A stretch of DNA of 14,986 bases from JAFGOG01 sp034429215 (GTDB taxonomy: Bacteria; Chloroflexota; Anaerolineae; JAAYZQ01): assembly GCA_034429215.1 (NCBI GenBank), contig DAOUGI010000079.1, positions 1-14,986 of the forward strand, in the 5' to 3' direction. Under the pieces are notes generated by a model. It made no database searches. It was given only the letters and a program-made list of their open reading frames with translations, and was not told the origin of the DNA. Positions 1 through 5,614 of this stretch are shown one piece after another (the first letter of the stretch is position 1; each line of letters opens with the position of its first letter). The position numbers and the translations under genes were made by a program.

Positions 1-6
1 CCCGGT

Positions 7-762
7 CTACGGCAACAAGGTCATCGTGAACACCTCGCTGGCCAGCAATTCGTTGGTCTCTGCCCTGAGCACGCAATCCCAACCGACGTCCATGGCAGTG
101 ACAAGCCTGTTCTTGTCCTCTTTCGTGTGCCAGGTTTGAAAGGCCACCCTCACCTCGCCATCATCCTGGAGTGACTCGATCACCTCCGAGCATGGGCGCG
201 CTTGTCCGGTGTCCGCATAGAGCAGCGTAAACTCCTCGTAGAGATCTATCTTGTCTGTTCCCGCCCTGAGCCTCCAGTCTGAATCAGCCCCCAAAGCAGT
301 GACGTACCTGGGCTTGCCATCCTCCGTCTTGTGGTAGGTTTGCAGGGCTACCTTGCCGTTGTCCCGACAGAGCAGCGTGAACTCTCCCCAGGGATCTATC
401 CTGTCTGTTCCCGCCCTGAGCGCCCAGTTCCGATCGGCCCCCATCGCAGAGACATATCTGCTGTGCACAGTTTTCAAGGCCACCCTTGCCGACGGGGGTA
501 CAATAGCAGTTGGGGGTGGCGGGGTATCGGTCGGGGTGGGGGGTGCCGTAGGAGAAAGCGTGTGGTTCGGGCCGGGTGTCGCGGGATCGAGGATCACGAC
601 AGGTTCCGTAGCCTCAGGCGTCGGCTTCTCTGACGGTCCGCAGGACAACAGCGAGCCCAACACCATGCCCAGGATGATGGCCCCCAGGATGACGGCGGGA
701 AGCGCGCCGGCGACAGTAGGCCGGAACCAGGCGGACAGGGGGCGTGGAAGGGAGGTCCTCAC
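7..762 (-). CDS. Putative lipoprotein with three fascin-like (beta-trefoil) repeats
   Basis: The 251-residue product has a hydrophobic segment at about residues 17-40 ending in LLSC, a plausible lipobox with Cys41, so it is probably a membrane-anchored lipoprotein. A Pro/Thr-rich linker (about 43-90) follows. The rest has three related units, each starting VA(L/F)(K/Q)T.H and continuing with a (Y/L)V(S/T)AM/L motif, a W..(L/V)RA(G/E)T motif and a final F(T)LL-type strand (about 93-131, 138-181, 206-250). This pattern resembles fascin-like beta-trefoil domains, which often bind ligands or carbohydrates; the ligand here is unknown. The start is a GTG that overlaps the TGA of the upstream pentapeptide gene (GTGA), indicating translational coupling; no strong Shine-Dalgarno is visible. 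The same frame stays open upstream through the pentapeptide gene, but that is a shadow of it. Function is not assigned. Confidence 0.75.
   Translation of the reverse strand: MRTSLPRPLSAWFRPTVAGALPAVILGAIILGMVLGSLLSCGPSEKPTPEATEPVVILDPATPGPNHTLSPTAPPTPTDTPPPPTAIVPPSARVALKTVHSRYVSAMGADRNWALRAGTDRIDPWGEFTLLCRDNGKVALQTYHKTEDGKPRYVTALGADSDWRLRAGTDKIDLYEEFTLLYADTGQARPCSEVIESLQDDGEVRVAFQTWHTKEDKNRLVTAMDVGWDCVLRAETNELLASEVFTMTLLP
219..468 (-). repeat. Two-copy 150-bp tandem repeat inside the lipoprotein gene
   Basis: Bases from about 219 and about 369 align at an offset of exactly 150 bp. Positions 241-270 and 391-420 match at 28 of 30 bases. The unit encodes one 50-residue beta-trefoil unit. The third unit (towards position 7) is clearly more diverged, so repeats 1 and 2 are probably a later internal duplication or have been homogenised. 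Confidence 0.8.
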
Positions 763-1280
763 CGATCGCCCCACACGCACACCGCCCCTGCGGCGGCGGG
801 GTCCAGCCCCTCGGGCCACAGCGTCCGGCCGTCGTAGCGCGCCCCCGTCAGGTCCGCCCCCGTCAGGTCCGCCTCCTGCAAATCGGCCCCGCTCAGATCG
901 GCCTCGCTCAGATCGGCCCCGGCCAGGTTCGCCCCGCTCAGGTCGGCCGCCCGCAGGTTGGCTTCGCTCAGCAGCGCGTCGCTCAGGTCCGCGTTGCGCA
1001 GATCGGCGCCCGCCAGGTCGGCGTCGAACAGATCCGCCCCGGCCAGCATCGCCCCGCGCAGGTCCTCCCCCTCGAAATAGGAAAAGATGGCCGCGTCGCC
1101 GCCCTCCGGCCTGGCTACCGGCGGCCGCCGCTGTCCGGCCAGCGGATCCACCCGCGGCGGATCGCCGGCCTCCTCCTCCGTCCTCGCCGACCGGATCAAC
1201 TGCCCGCAGTGCGGGCACCGCCGCGCCCCGCGCCGGATCGGCTCTACGCAGAACGGGCAAGTTTCCAAATCCATGGCCAT
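759..1280 (-). CDS. Zinc-ribbon pentapeptide-repeat protein
   Basis: The 173-residue protein starts with a zinc-ribbon type knuckle pair, CPFC (Cys8, Cys11) and CPHC (Cys22, Cys25), then a charged linker. From about 71 to 155 it has 17 consecutive pentapeptides of A(D/N)LXX type, for example GADLS and EADLT. Pentapeptide repeats fold into a right-handed quadrilateral beta-helix, so 17 units give roughly four coils. No signal peptide or membrane segment is present, so it is probably cytoplasmic. The ATG at 1280 is chosen because GGAGG lies just upstream at good spacing; an in-frame start exists further upstream but has no such site. It overlaps the downstream lipoprotein gene by four bases. 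The cellular role is unknown: some pentapeptide proteins mimic DNA, others are scaffolds. Confidence 0.88.
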   Translation of the reverse strand: MAMDLETCPFCVEPIRRGARRCPHCGQLIRSARTEEEAGDPPRVDPLAGQRRPPVARPEGGDAAIFSYFEGEDLRGAMLAGADLFDADLAGADLRNADLSDALLSEANLRAADLSGANLAGADLSEADLSGADLQEADLTGADLTGARYDGRTLWPEGLDPAAAGAVCVWGDR

Positions 1281-1297
1281 TCTTTCCTCCGAAAACC

Positions 1298-1327
1298 ATT
1301 GTACCACCAATCTGCCATATCTGTCTA
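1298..1327 (-). promoter_or_regulatory. Candidate promoter for the pentapeptide-lipoprotein pair
   Basis: On the minus strand TAGACA and TACAAT are separated by 18 bases, and the -10 lies about 17 bases upstream of the chosen ATG. The leader would be very short but would still include the GGAGG site. This rests on sequence match alone. Confidence 0.35.
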
Positions 1328-1488
1328 GCCCCAAAGGCAATCACTCCATCTTTATTCCACGGCTGTTGCCGAGGTTGGGCGCTGATAGCCGTTGCGAGGG
1401 CGAAGGTTGGGGCGGGAACTATATCCCCAATTCCGGGTTATAAGGGATAGATGGGATACCGCCCAATTCGCGCAAGGAGAGAGGAACG

Positions 1489-3270
1489 ATGAATACGCCA
1501 CATAGACTGTTCTGGTTAACCCTGGGCTTGTTATCGATCTTTGTCGTGGCGGCCGGCGCAGTCATGGCTGCGTCGCCGGTCGTGGTCGGAGAGGGCGCGG
1601 CCCTGCCCGGCTCGGCGGCAGCGAACGCCACGGTGACGGTCGACACCCTTACCGATGAAAGCGACGGCAGTTGCAGCGACGGCGACTGCTCGCTGCGCGA
1701 CGCGGTCGCGGTCGCCGTCACGGGCGACACGATCGATTTCGACGTAACGGGGACAATCACGCTGACGCTGGGCCGGATCAGTGTCGTCGGCAAAAACCTG
1801 ACCATCAGCGGTCCGGGCGCGGGCAGCCTGACGATCAGCGGCAACGACGGCAACGCCTTGTACCTGGACTATGGCCTCACCACGGCCATTTCTGGGTTGA
1901 CGATCGCCAAGAGCGGCGACTCGTCGGCTAGATATGGTATCCACAGCAACGGCGGCACGCTGAGTCTGACCGGCTGCGCCCTGACCGGCAACAGCAACGG
2001 CGTCCTGGGCGGTGGCACGCTGAATGTGACCGATTGCACCTTTACCGCCAACACCTACCGCGCCATCAGCTTTGGCGGCACACTGAACGTGACCGGCTGC
2101 GCCTTCTCTGGCAACACCGGCGGCGGCATCTTTATCCAGGGCGCGGCGACGGTGACCGGCAGCGCCTTTTCCAACAACAGCACCACCAGCGGGGGCGGCG
2201 GCATTGACAGCAGCAATGGCCCGCTGAACGTGACCGATACCTCCTTCATCGACAACAGCGCCAACTATGGCGGCGCCATCTATATCGAAAGCGGCACGAC
2301 GACGGTGACGGGTTGCACCTTTTCCGGCAACGAATCCCCCATCGGCAGCGCCATATACAACTGGGACATCCTGACTGTGGCCGGCAGTACCTTTTCGGGC
2401 AACACCGCCGGCGACAGGGGCACGATCACCAACAACGGCACGCTGCACGTGACCGGCAGCACTTTTTCCGCCAACGACGCCCCCTTTGGCAACATTCACA
2501 ACGATGGGACGGCAACGGTGACCGGCACCACCTTCAGCGGCAACAGCGCCACCACCGGCGGCGGCATCAACAACGATTGGGGCACGCTGGAGGTGATCAG
2601 TTGCACCTTCTCCGGCAATGACGCCATTTACGGCAGCGGCATCCACAATAACAACGACGGCACGCTGAGTGTGACCGGCTCTAGCTTCTCCAACAACGTC
2701 GCTCCCTCCACGTGCGACACCTACGGCGGCGGCATTGACAACTCGGGCACGGCGGTCGTCGTCAACAGCACCTTCAGCGGCAACAGCGCCGAGTACGGCG
2801 GCGGTGTTGGCAATTGGAATTCGCTGGCTATCACCAATTGCACCTTCTCCGCCAACAGCGCTACCGCAGGTGGGGGCATCTACACAAACGATGGCGCCAC
2901 AACCGCGGTCAAGAACACCATTGTCGCCGGCAGCCCGGCCGGTGGAAATTGCTCTGGCACGGTGACTGCCGCCAGTACCAACAACCTGTCTACCGATGCC
3001 ACCTGCTCGCCCGGTTTCAGCCATGCCACCCCGGCGCAGTTGAGGTTGGGCGCGCTGATCGGCGGTCCGGCATACATTCCGCTCAAGCCCGGCAGTGCGG
3101 CCATAGACACCGGCACGAACAGCGGCTGCCCGGCGGCGGACCAGCGTGGCATGGCCCGCCCTCAGGATGGCAACGGCGACGGCTCGGCGATCTGTGATGT
3201 GGGGGCATATGAGTATCGACTGGCTGTGCCGGTCGACTGGATCTATCTGCCATTTGTAGTGGTCCCCTAG
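1489..3270 (+). CDS. Secreted parallel beta-helix protein (polymorphic-repeat, choice-of-anchor Q type)
   Basis: The 593-residue protein has a signal peptide (hydrophobic about 8-28, AxA-like site near AMAAS). It then has the CSLRDAV motif (residues 67-73), typical of bacterial beta-helix surface proteins that begin VTVDTLTDE. Residues from about 100 to 500 are a long series of short repeats rich in G-T-L-x-V-T-x-(C/S)-x-F-S-G-N, which form stacked coils of a right-handed parallel beta-helix. The end carries the ADQRG..RP..G...CDVGAYE element seen in choice-of-anchor Q proteins. The last residues are WIYLPFVVVP, resembling the tail of the LVIVD protein in this window. AGGAGAGAGG before the ATG supports the start. 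It is probably exported and cell-surface attached; many relatives are adhesins or carbohydrate-active, but no catalytic residues were identified. Confidence 0.9.
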   Translation: MNTPHRLFWLTLGLLSIFVVAAGAVMAASPVVVGEGAALPGSAAANATVTVDTLTDESDGSCSDGDCSLRDAVAVAVTGDTIDFDVTGTITLTLGRISVVGKNLTISGPGAGSLTISGNDGNALYLDYGLTTAISGLTIAKSGDSSARYGIHSNGGTLSLTGCALTGNSNGVLGGGTLNVTDCTFTANTYRAISFGGTLNVTGCAFSGNTGGGIFIQGAATVTGSAFSNNSTTSGGGGIDSSNGPLNVTDTSFIDNSANYGGAIYIESGTTTVTGCTFSGNESPIGSAIYNWDILTVAGSTFSGNTAGDRGTITNNGTLHVTGSTFSANDAPFGNIHNDGTATVTGTTFSGNSATTGGGINNDWGTLEVISCTFSGNDAIYGSGIHNNNDGTLSVTGSSFSNNVAPSTCDTYGGGIDNSGTAVVVNSTFSGNSAEYGGGVGNWNSLAITNCTFSANSATAGGGIYTNDGATTAVKNTIVAGSPAGGNCSGTVTAASTNNLSTDATCSPGFSHATPAQLRLGALIGGPAYIPLKPGSAAIDTGTNSGCPAADQRGMARPQDGNGDGSAICDVGAYEYRLAVPVDWIYLPFVVVP

Positions 3271-3295
3271 AGAGCACAGGGGCCAAGTCCGGACT

Positions 3296-3333
3296 CTTGC
3301 TGCAACCTTCCAGGCAGCAAGCTTTCTGGAAGG
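3296..3333. repeat. Interleaved inverted repeats (pseudoknot-like order)
   Basis: CTTGCTGC (3296-3303) pairs perfectly with GCAGCAAG (3314-3321). CCTTCCAG (3306-3313) pairs perfectly with CTGGAAGG (3326-3333). The arms interleave as A-B-A'-B', so a transcript could form either hairpin alone or an H-type pseudoknot. It begins 26 bases after the stop of the beta-helix gene. No T-run follows, so it is not a classic intrinsic terminator. Confidence 0.6.
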
Positions 3334-3344
3334 TCGAGAGAATG

Positions 3345-3403
3345 GTAGGGGCGACCCCATGTGGTCGCCATGCGGCTGAGCGGATGCGCCGGTTTGCCCC
3401 TAC
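3345..3403. repeat. Nested dyad repeat, probable dispersed palindromic element
   Basis: An outer inverted repeat GTAGGGGC (3345-3352) and GCCCCTAC (3396-3403) encloses an inner hairpin GGCGACC (3350-3356) and GGTCGCC (3363-3369). This design resembles small non-coding palindromes scattered in intergenic spaces of many bacterial genomes. Only one copy is in the window, so dispersal is inferred. Confidence 0.5.
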
Positions 3404-3468
3404 GAACGGGCCCCCTGTGCTGCATCTTGACAGCTTTGACAGTGCCCTAGCCTGCCAGGTCTATCGTT

Positions 3469-3497
3469 TTGACAGCCCGCTGAGTCTGTGGTATATT
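3469..3497 (+). promoter_or_regulatory. Strong sigma-70-type promoter upstream of the riboswitch
   Basis: A consensus TTGACA (3469-3474) is followed by a 17-base spacer and TATATT (3492-3497); an overlapping TATTAT starts at 3494. Transcription would begin near 3504, about 15 bases before the aptamer, so the riboswitch would be fully in the leader. Two further TTGACA copies at 3427 and 3436 lack a good -10 at correct spacing. Confidence 0.8.
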
Positions 3498-3518
3498 ATA
3501 CGTGCGTTAGCCAGATCT

Positions 3519-3658
3519 CGCGCGCCAAAGGCGGGGTGCCACATGGACACCCTGCTCCGGGGAACCCAAGTTTCGGGGGCGAATCGGCCCGGCAGGGCCG
3601 TAGGGTGAGCTTCTTCCGCCCGAGTCCGTCAGCTAACTCCGGAGGCGTCGAAGAAGGA
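3519..3658 (+). promoter_or_regulatory. Cyclic di-AMP riboswitch (ydaO-yuaA family)
   Basis: The leader matches the conserved core I know for this family: CCGGGGAACC (3557-3566), the GGGGGCGAAT segment (3575-3584), TAGGG (3601-3605), CCGCCCGAG near 3617, and GCTAACTCCGGAGGC (3632-3646). Pairings support it: GCGCC (3522-3526) with GGCGT (3644-3648), GGGTG (3534-3538) with CACCC (3548-3552), CTCCGG (3555-3560) with CCGGAG (3639-3644, competing at its end with the first helix), and CGGCCC with GGGCCG around a GGCA loop (3585-3600). CTTCTTC (3610-3616) pairs with GAAGAAG (3650-3656), the position of the family's pseudoknot. In this family c-di-AMP binding usually lowers expression by favouring termination, and a terminator follows directly. 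Targets elsewhere are often cell-wall hydrolases or osmolyte and potassium transporters. Confidence 0.93.
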
Positions 3659-3687
3659 CACCAGGTCATAACCTAGGTGCCCTTTTT
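3654..3687 (+). terminator. Riboswitch-controlled intrinsic terminator
   Basis: CACCAGGT (3659-3666) pairs with ACCT-A-GGTG (3671-3679, one bulged A) around a CATA loop. The stem can extend through AAGG (3654-3657) with CCTT (3681-3684) across one A/C mismatch. CCCTTTTTGTTG follows. It abuts the aptamer, and its lower stem shares AAGG with the pseudoknot strand, a plausible point of competition. GGGCACC (3697-3703) can also pair with GGTGCCC (3676-3682), giving an alternative structure. Confidence 0.85.
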
Positions 3688-3752
3688 GTTGTTTGAGGGC
3701 ACCGCAGGCGAGACGCTGGCGCCGAACTAGATGTTAGAAAGGGAGGTGCACA

Positions 3753-3902
3753 ATGTCCTACTTGGTTCTTCTTGACGTCGCCAAGGCGCAGCAGGCGGAC
3801 AGGATCCGCCAGGCGGAGAGGGATCGGATGCTGACTACGGCGCTCAAATCCGAGCGGCAGTCGGTGCTGAAGAACATCCTGCGGTCACTGACCCAAAGCT
3901 AG
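3753..3902 (+). CDS. Small 49-residue protein downstream of the c-di-AMP riboswitch, function unknown
   Basis: I do not recognise this protein. It begins MSYLVLLDVAKAQQ and ends LRSLTQS. GGAGGTG (3742-3748) sits six bases from the ATG when counted from GGAGG, an almost ideal ribosome binding site. The product has no Gly, Pro or Cys; it has a short hydrophobic start, then a charged stretch with six Arg, three Lys, three Asp and two Glu (net about +4), consistent with one or two amphipathic helices. It is the first ORF after the riboswitch terminator, 65 bases beyond the T-run, so c-di-AMP should control it. The stop codon lies in the arm of a 9-bp hairpin. It could be a small regulator or membrane-associated peptide, or a leader ORF for the downstream amidohydrolase; its identity is open. 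Confidence 0.72.
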   Translation: MSYLVLLDVAKAQQADRIRQAERDRMLTTALKSERQSVLKNILRSLTQS

Positions 3903-3922
3903 CGGCTGGCGCACAGCCGCTA
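3900..3922 (+). repeat. Perfect 9-bp hairpin containing the small ORF stop codon
   Basis: TAGCGGCTG (3900-3908) and CAGCCGCTA (3914-3922) pair around a 5-base loop. The TAG stop forms the foot of the stem. No T-run follows, so it is more likely an mRNA end-stabilising or repeat-derived element than an intrinsic terminator. Confidence 0.6.
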
Positions 3923-3928
3923 ATCGTA

Positions 3929-3949
3929 GGAACGGCTTCAGCCGTTTCC
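3929..3949 (+). repeat. AACGGCT dyad element
   Basis: AACGGCT (3931-3937) and AGCCGTT (3940-3946) flank a 2-base centre, with outer GG and CC extending the stem past one bulged T. The same design recurs at 11251-11266 with a compensating base-pair change, suggesting a dispersed repeat family. Confidence 0.55.
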
Positions 3950-3979
3950 ACGTAACAAAAGGTGGATCGAAAGGAAAAG

Positions 3980-5581
3980 ATGAAGGCCGACCTGGTCCTC
4001 TACAATGGCCGCATTTACACCATGGACCCGGGCGCGGGGTGCGCCGGGGCGTTGGCCGTTGCCGGTAACCGGATCGTGGCGGTCGGCGACGACGCAGAAA
4101 TGCGGGCACTGCTCGGACCGGACGGCCGGGCGATCGACCTCGAGGGCCGGGCGGTTGTGCCCGGTCTGATCGACGCCCACGTCCATTTCGGCTGGCACTC
4201 GGTCGCGGCCGCCCAGAGGCGGCTCGACCTCGACAATGCGCCCAAGGCCAAGGCAGTGGCCCAGGTGGCGTCCCGGGCGCGCGAGCTGCCCCCGGGACGG
4301 TGGATCCTGGGTGGCGGCTGGAACCAGAACGTCTGGCCCGATCCGGTCATGCCCACCGCTGCCGACCTGGACGCAGTGGCCCCCGATCACCCCGTGGCCC
4401 TCCAGAGCAAAAGCTATCACGCCACGTGGGCCAACAGCCGCGCGCTGGAGCTGGCCGGGATCACCGCCGCCACCGATGACCCGCCCGGAGGGCAGATTGT
4501 GCGCGACGAGCGGGGGCAGCCCACCGGCATCCTGCTCGAAGGCGCGGCCGAGCTGGTCGACCGGGTGGTGCCCGACCCCGGCGTGGCCGAGGTGATGGAG
4601 GCGCTGCGGCAGGGGATGGCCCAGGCCCACCGGCTGGGGCTGACCGGGGTGCACGATCCGGGCAGCTCGACGGTGCTGGCCGCTTTCCAGGCCCTGCGCG
4701 CTGCGGGCGAGATGCACCTGCGGGTGCTGATGCACCTGCCGGCCGAAACCCTCGACGCGGCCATCGCACTGGGGCTGCGCTCGGGGCTGGGCGACGAGTG
4801 GCTGTGCATCGGCGGCCTCAAGCTGTTCGCCGACGGCGCGCTCGGGCCGCAGACCGCCCACATGCTGGCCCCCTACGAGGGCGCGGCCGGCAACCTTGGC
4901 ATCCCCACCCTCAGCCGCGACGAGCTGCACGGGCTGGTGGGCCGGGCCAACGGCGCCGGGCTCTCGGTGGCGATCCACGCCATCGGCGACGCGGCCAACC
5001 GTTCGGCGCTCGACGCCATTGCCGCGGCCCAGGCCGGCGCCTCTGCCGCCACGCGCCCTGCCCTGCCCAACCGGATCGAGCATGTGCAGCTTCTGCACGC
5101 CGACGACCTGCCCCGCCTGGCCCAATTGGGCGTGGTCGCCTCGATGCAGCCGATCCACGCCACGTCCGACATGGACATGGCCGGGCGGCACTGGGGCCGG
5201 CGTTGCGAGCTGGCCTACGCCTGGCACAGCGTGCTGGCCAGCGGGGCGCGGCTGGCCTTTGGCTCCGACGCGCCGGTCGAGACCATGGACCCGCTGGCCG
5301 GCATCCACGCCGCGGTCACCCGTCGCCGGGCCGATGGCGGCCCCGGTCCGGATGGCTGGATCCCGGCCCAGCGCATTTCGGTCGCCCAGGCCGTCCACGC
5401 CTACACCCTGGGCGCGGCCCACGCCTCGGGCCAAGCCCACCTAAAGGGGTCGCTCACCCCCGGCAAGCTGGCCGACCTCGTCGTCCTGTCGCGCGACATT
5501 TTCCAGGTACCGCCGGAGGAGATTGCGGCGGCGCGGGTGGAGATGACCCTGCTGGACGGCAAAATCGTCTACGCGCGATAA
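3980..5581 (+). CDS. Amidohydrolase family protein (amidohydrolase 3, YtcJ-like)
   Basis: The 533-residue protein belongs to the metal-dependent amidohydrolase superfamily (TIM barrel with a small beta-sandwich formed by both ends). Visible motifs: DLVLYNGRI at the start, PGLIDAHVHF with metal-ligand candidates His67 and His69, GLTGVHDPG (220-228), KLFADGALG (281-289), IHAIGD with His333, RIEHVQ with His368, GSDAPVE with Asp430, and the closing SLTPGKLADLVVL. No signal peptide is seen, so it is probably cytoplasmic. Substrate cannot be read from sequence; relatives hydrolyse amide or imide bonds, often of cyclic or N-substituted compounds. The ATG at 3980 is chosen for the AAGGA just upstream; an in-frame GTG at 3962 lacks such a site. 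It begins 77 bases after the small ORF and could be on the same riboswitch transcript by read-through. A hairpin separates it from the convergent LVIVD gene. Confidence 0.92.
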   Translation: MKADLVLYNGRIYTMDPGAGCAGALAVAGNRIVAVGDDAEMRALLGPDGRAIDLEGRAVVPGLIDAHVHFGWHSVAAAQRRLDLDNAPKAKAVAQVASRARELPPGRWILGGGWNQNVWPDPVMPTAADLDAVAPDHPVALQSKSYHATWANSRALELAGITAATDDPPGGQIVRDERGQPTGILLEGAAELVDRVVPDPGVAEVMEALRQGMAQAHRLGLTGVHDPGSSTVLAAFQALRAAGEMHLRVLMHLPAETLDAAIALGLRSGLGDEWLCIGGLKLFADGALGPQTAHMLAPYEGAAGNLGIPTLSRDELHGLVGRANGAGLSVAIHAIGDAANRSALDAIAAAQAGASAATRPALPNRIEHVQLLHADDLPRLAQLGVVASMQPIHATSDMDMAGRHWGRRCELAYAWHSVLASGARLAFGSDAPVETMDPLAGIHAAVTRRRADGGPGPDGWIPAQRISVAQAVHAYTLGAAHASGQAHLKGSLTPGKLADLVVLSRDIFQVPPEEIAAARVEMTLLDGKIVYAR

Positions 5582-5582
5582 G

Positions 5583-5608
5583 AGGGGCAGCCACTGAGAG
5601 CTGCCCCT
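5583..5608. terminator. Hairpin between convergent genes, probable bidirectional terminator
   Basis: AGGGGCAGC (5583-5591) and GCTGCCCCT (5600-5608) form a perfect 9-bp stem with an 8-base loop. It lies 2 bases after the amidohydrolase stop and 7 bases beyond the end of the minus-strand LVIVD gene. Neither side has a strong T-run, so the terminator role is inferred from position. Confidence 0.6.
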
Positions 5609-5614
5609 GCTGAT

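Larger units (their letters stand above)
3271..3752. other. Regulatory and repeat-rich intergenic region
   Basis: No convincing protein gene lies here. From left to right it holds a palindrome AGTCCGGACT (3286-3295), two interleaved inverted repeats (3296-3333), a nested dyad repeat (3345-3403), three TTGACAG copies (3427, 3436, 3469), a promoter, the c-di-AMP riboswitch, its terminator, and a short leader with the ribosome binding site of the 49-residue ORF. Confidence 0.85.

Noticed and set aside
353..1450. Long plus-strand open frame opposite the pentapeptide and lipoprotein genes
   Set aside because: It is antisense to two genes with clear motifs; its product is Arg/Pro-rich low-complexity typical of a GC-rich shadow frame.
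2100..2900. Regular short repeats resembling a CRISPR-like array
   Set aside because: They are in-frame codons of the beta-helix repeats with varying spacing, and no cas genes or identical repeats occur.
1531..3360. 609-codon minus-strand open frame opposite the beta-helix gene
   Set aside because: The plus strand encodes a signal peptide and recognisable repeats; the antisense product is an Ala/Gly/Val repeat shadow created by the repetitive gene.
3500..3690. 6S RNA, SRP RNA or tmRNA as the identity of the structured leader
   Set aside because: The GCTAACTCCGGAGGC core, the GGGGAACC segment and the pseudoknot pairing fit the ydaO aptamer and not those RNAs.
3731..3775. Short ORF starting at ATG 3731 in another frame before the 49-residue ORF
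   Set aside because: Only 14 codons and no ribosome binding site; the following ATG at 3753 has a near-ideal one.
3962..3979. Upstream GTG start for the amidohydrolase
   Set aside because: No Shine-Dalgarno at the GTG, whereas the ATG at 3980 has AAGGA at suitable spacing and the family motif begins right there.
3938..5440. 500-codon minus-strand open frame opposite the amidohydrolase
   Set aside because: The plus strand has all amidohydrolase motifs; the antisense frame has none and is rich in Gly, His, Arg and Val as shadows are.
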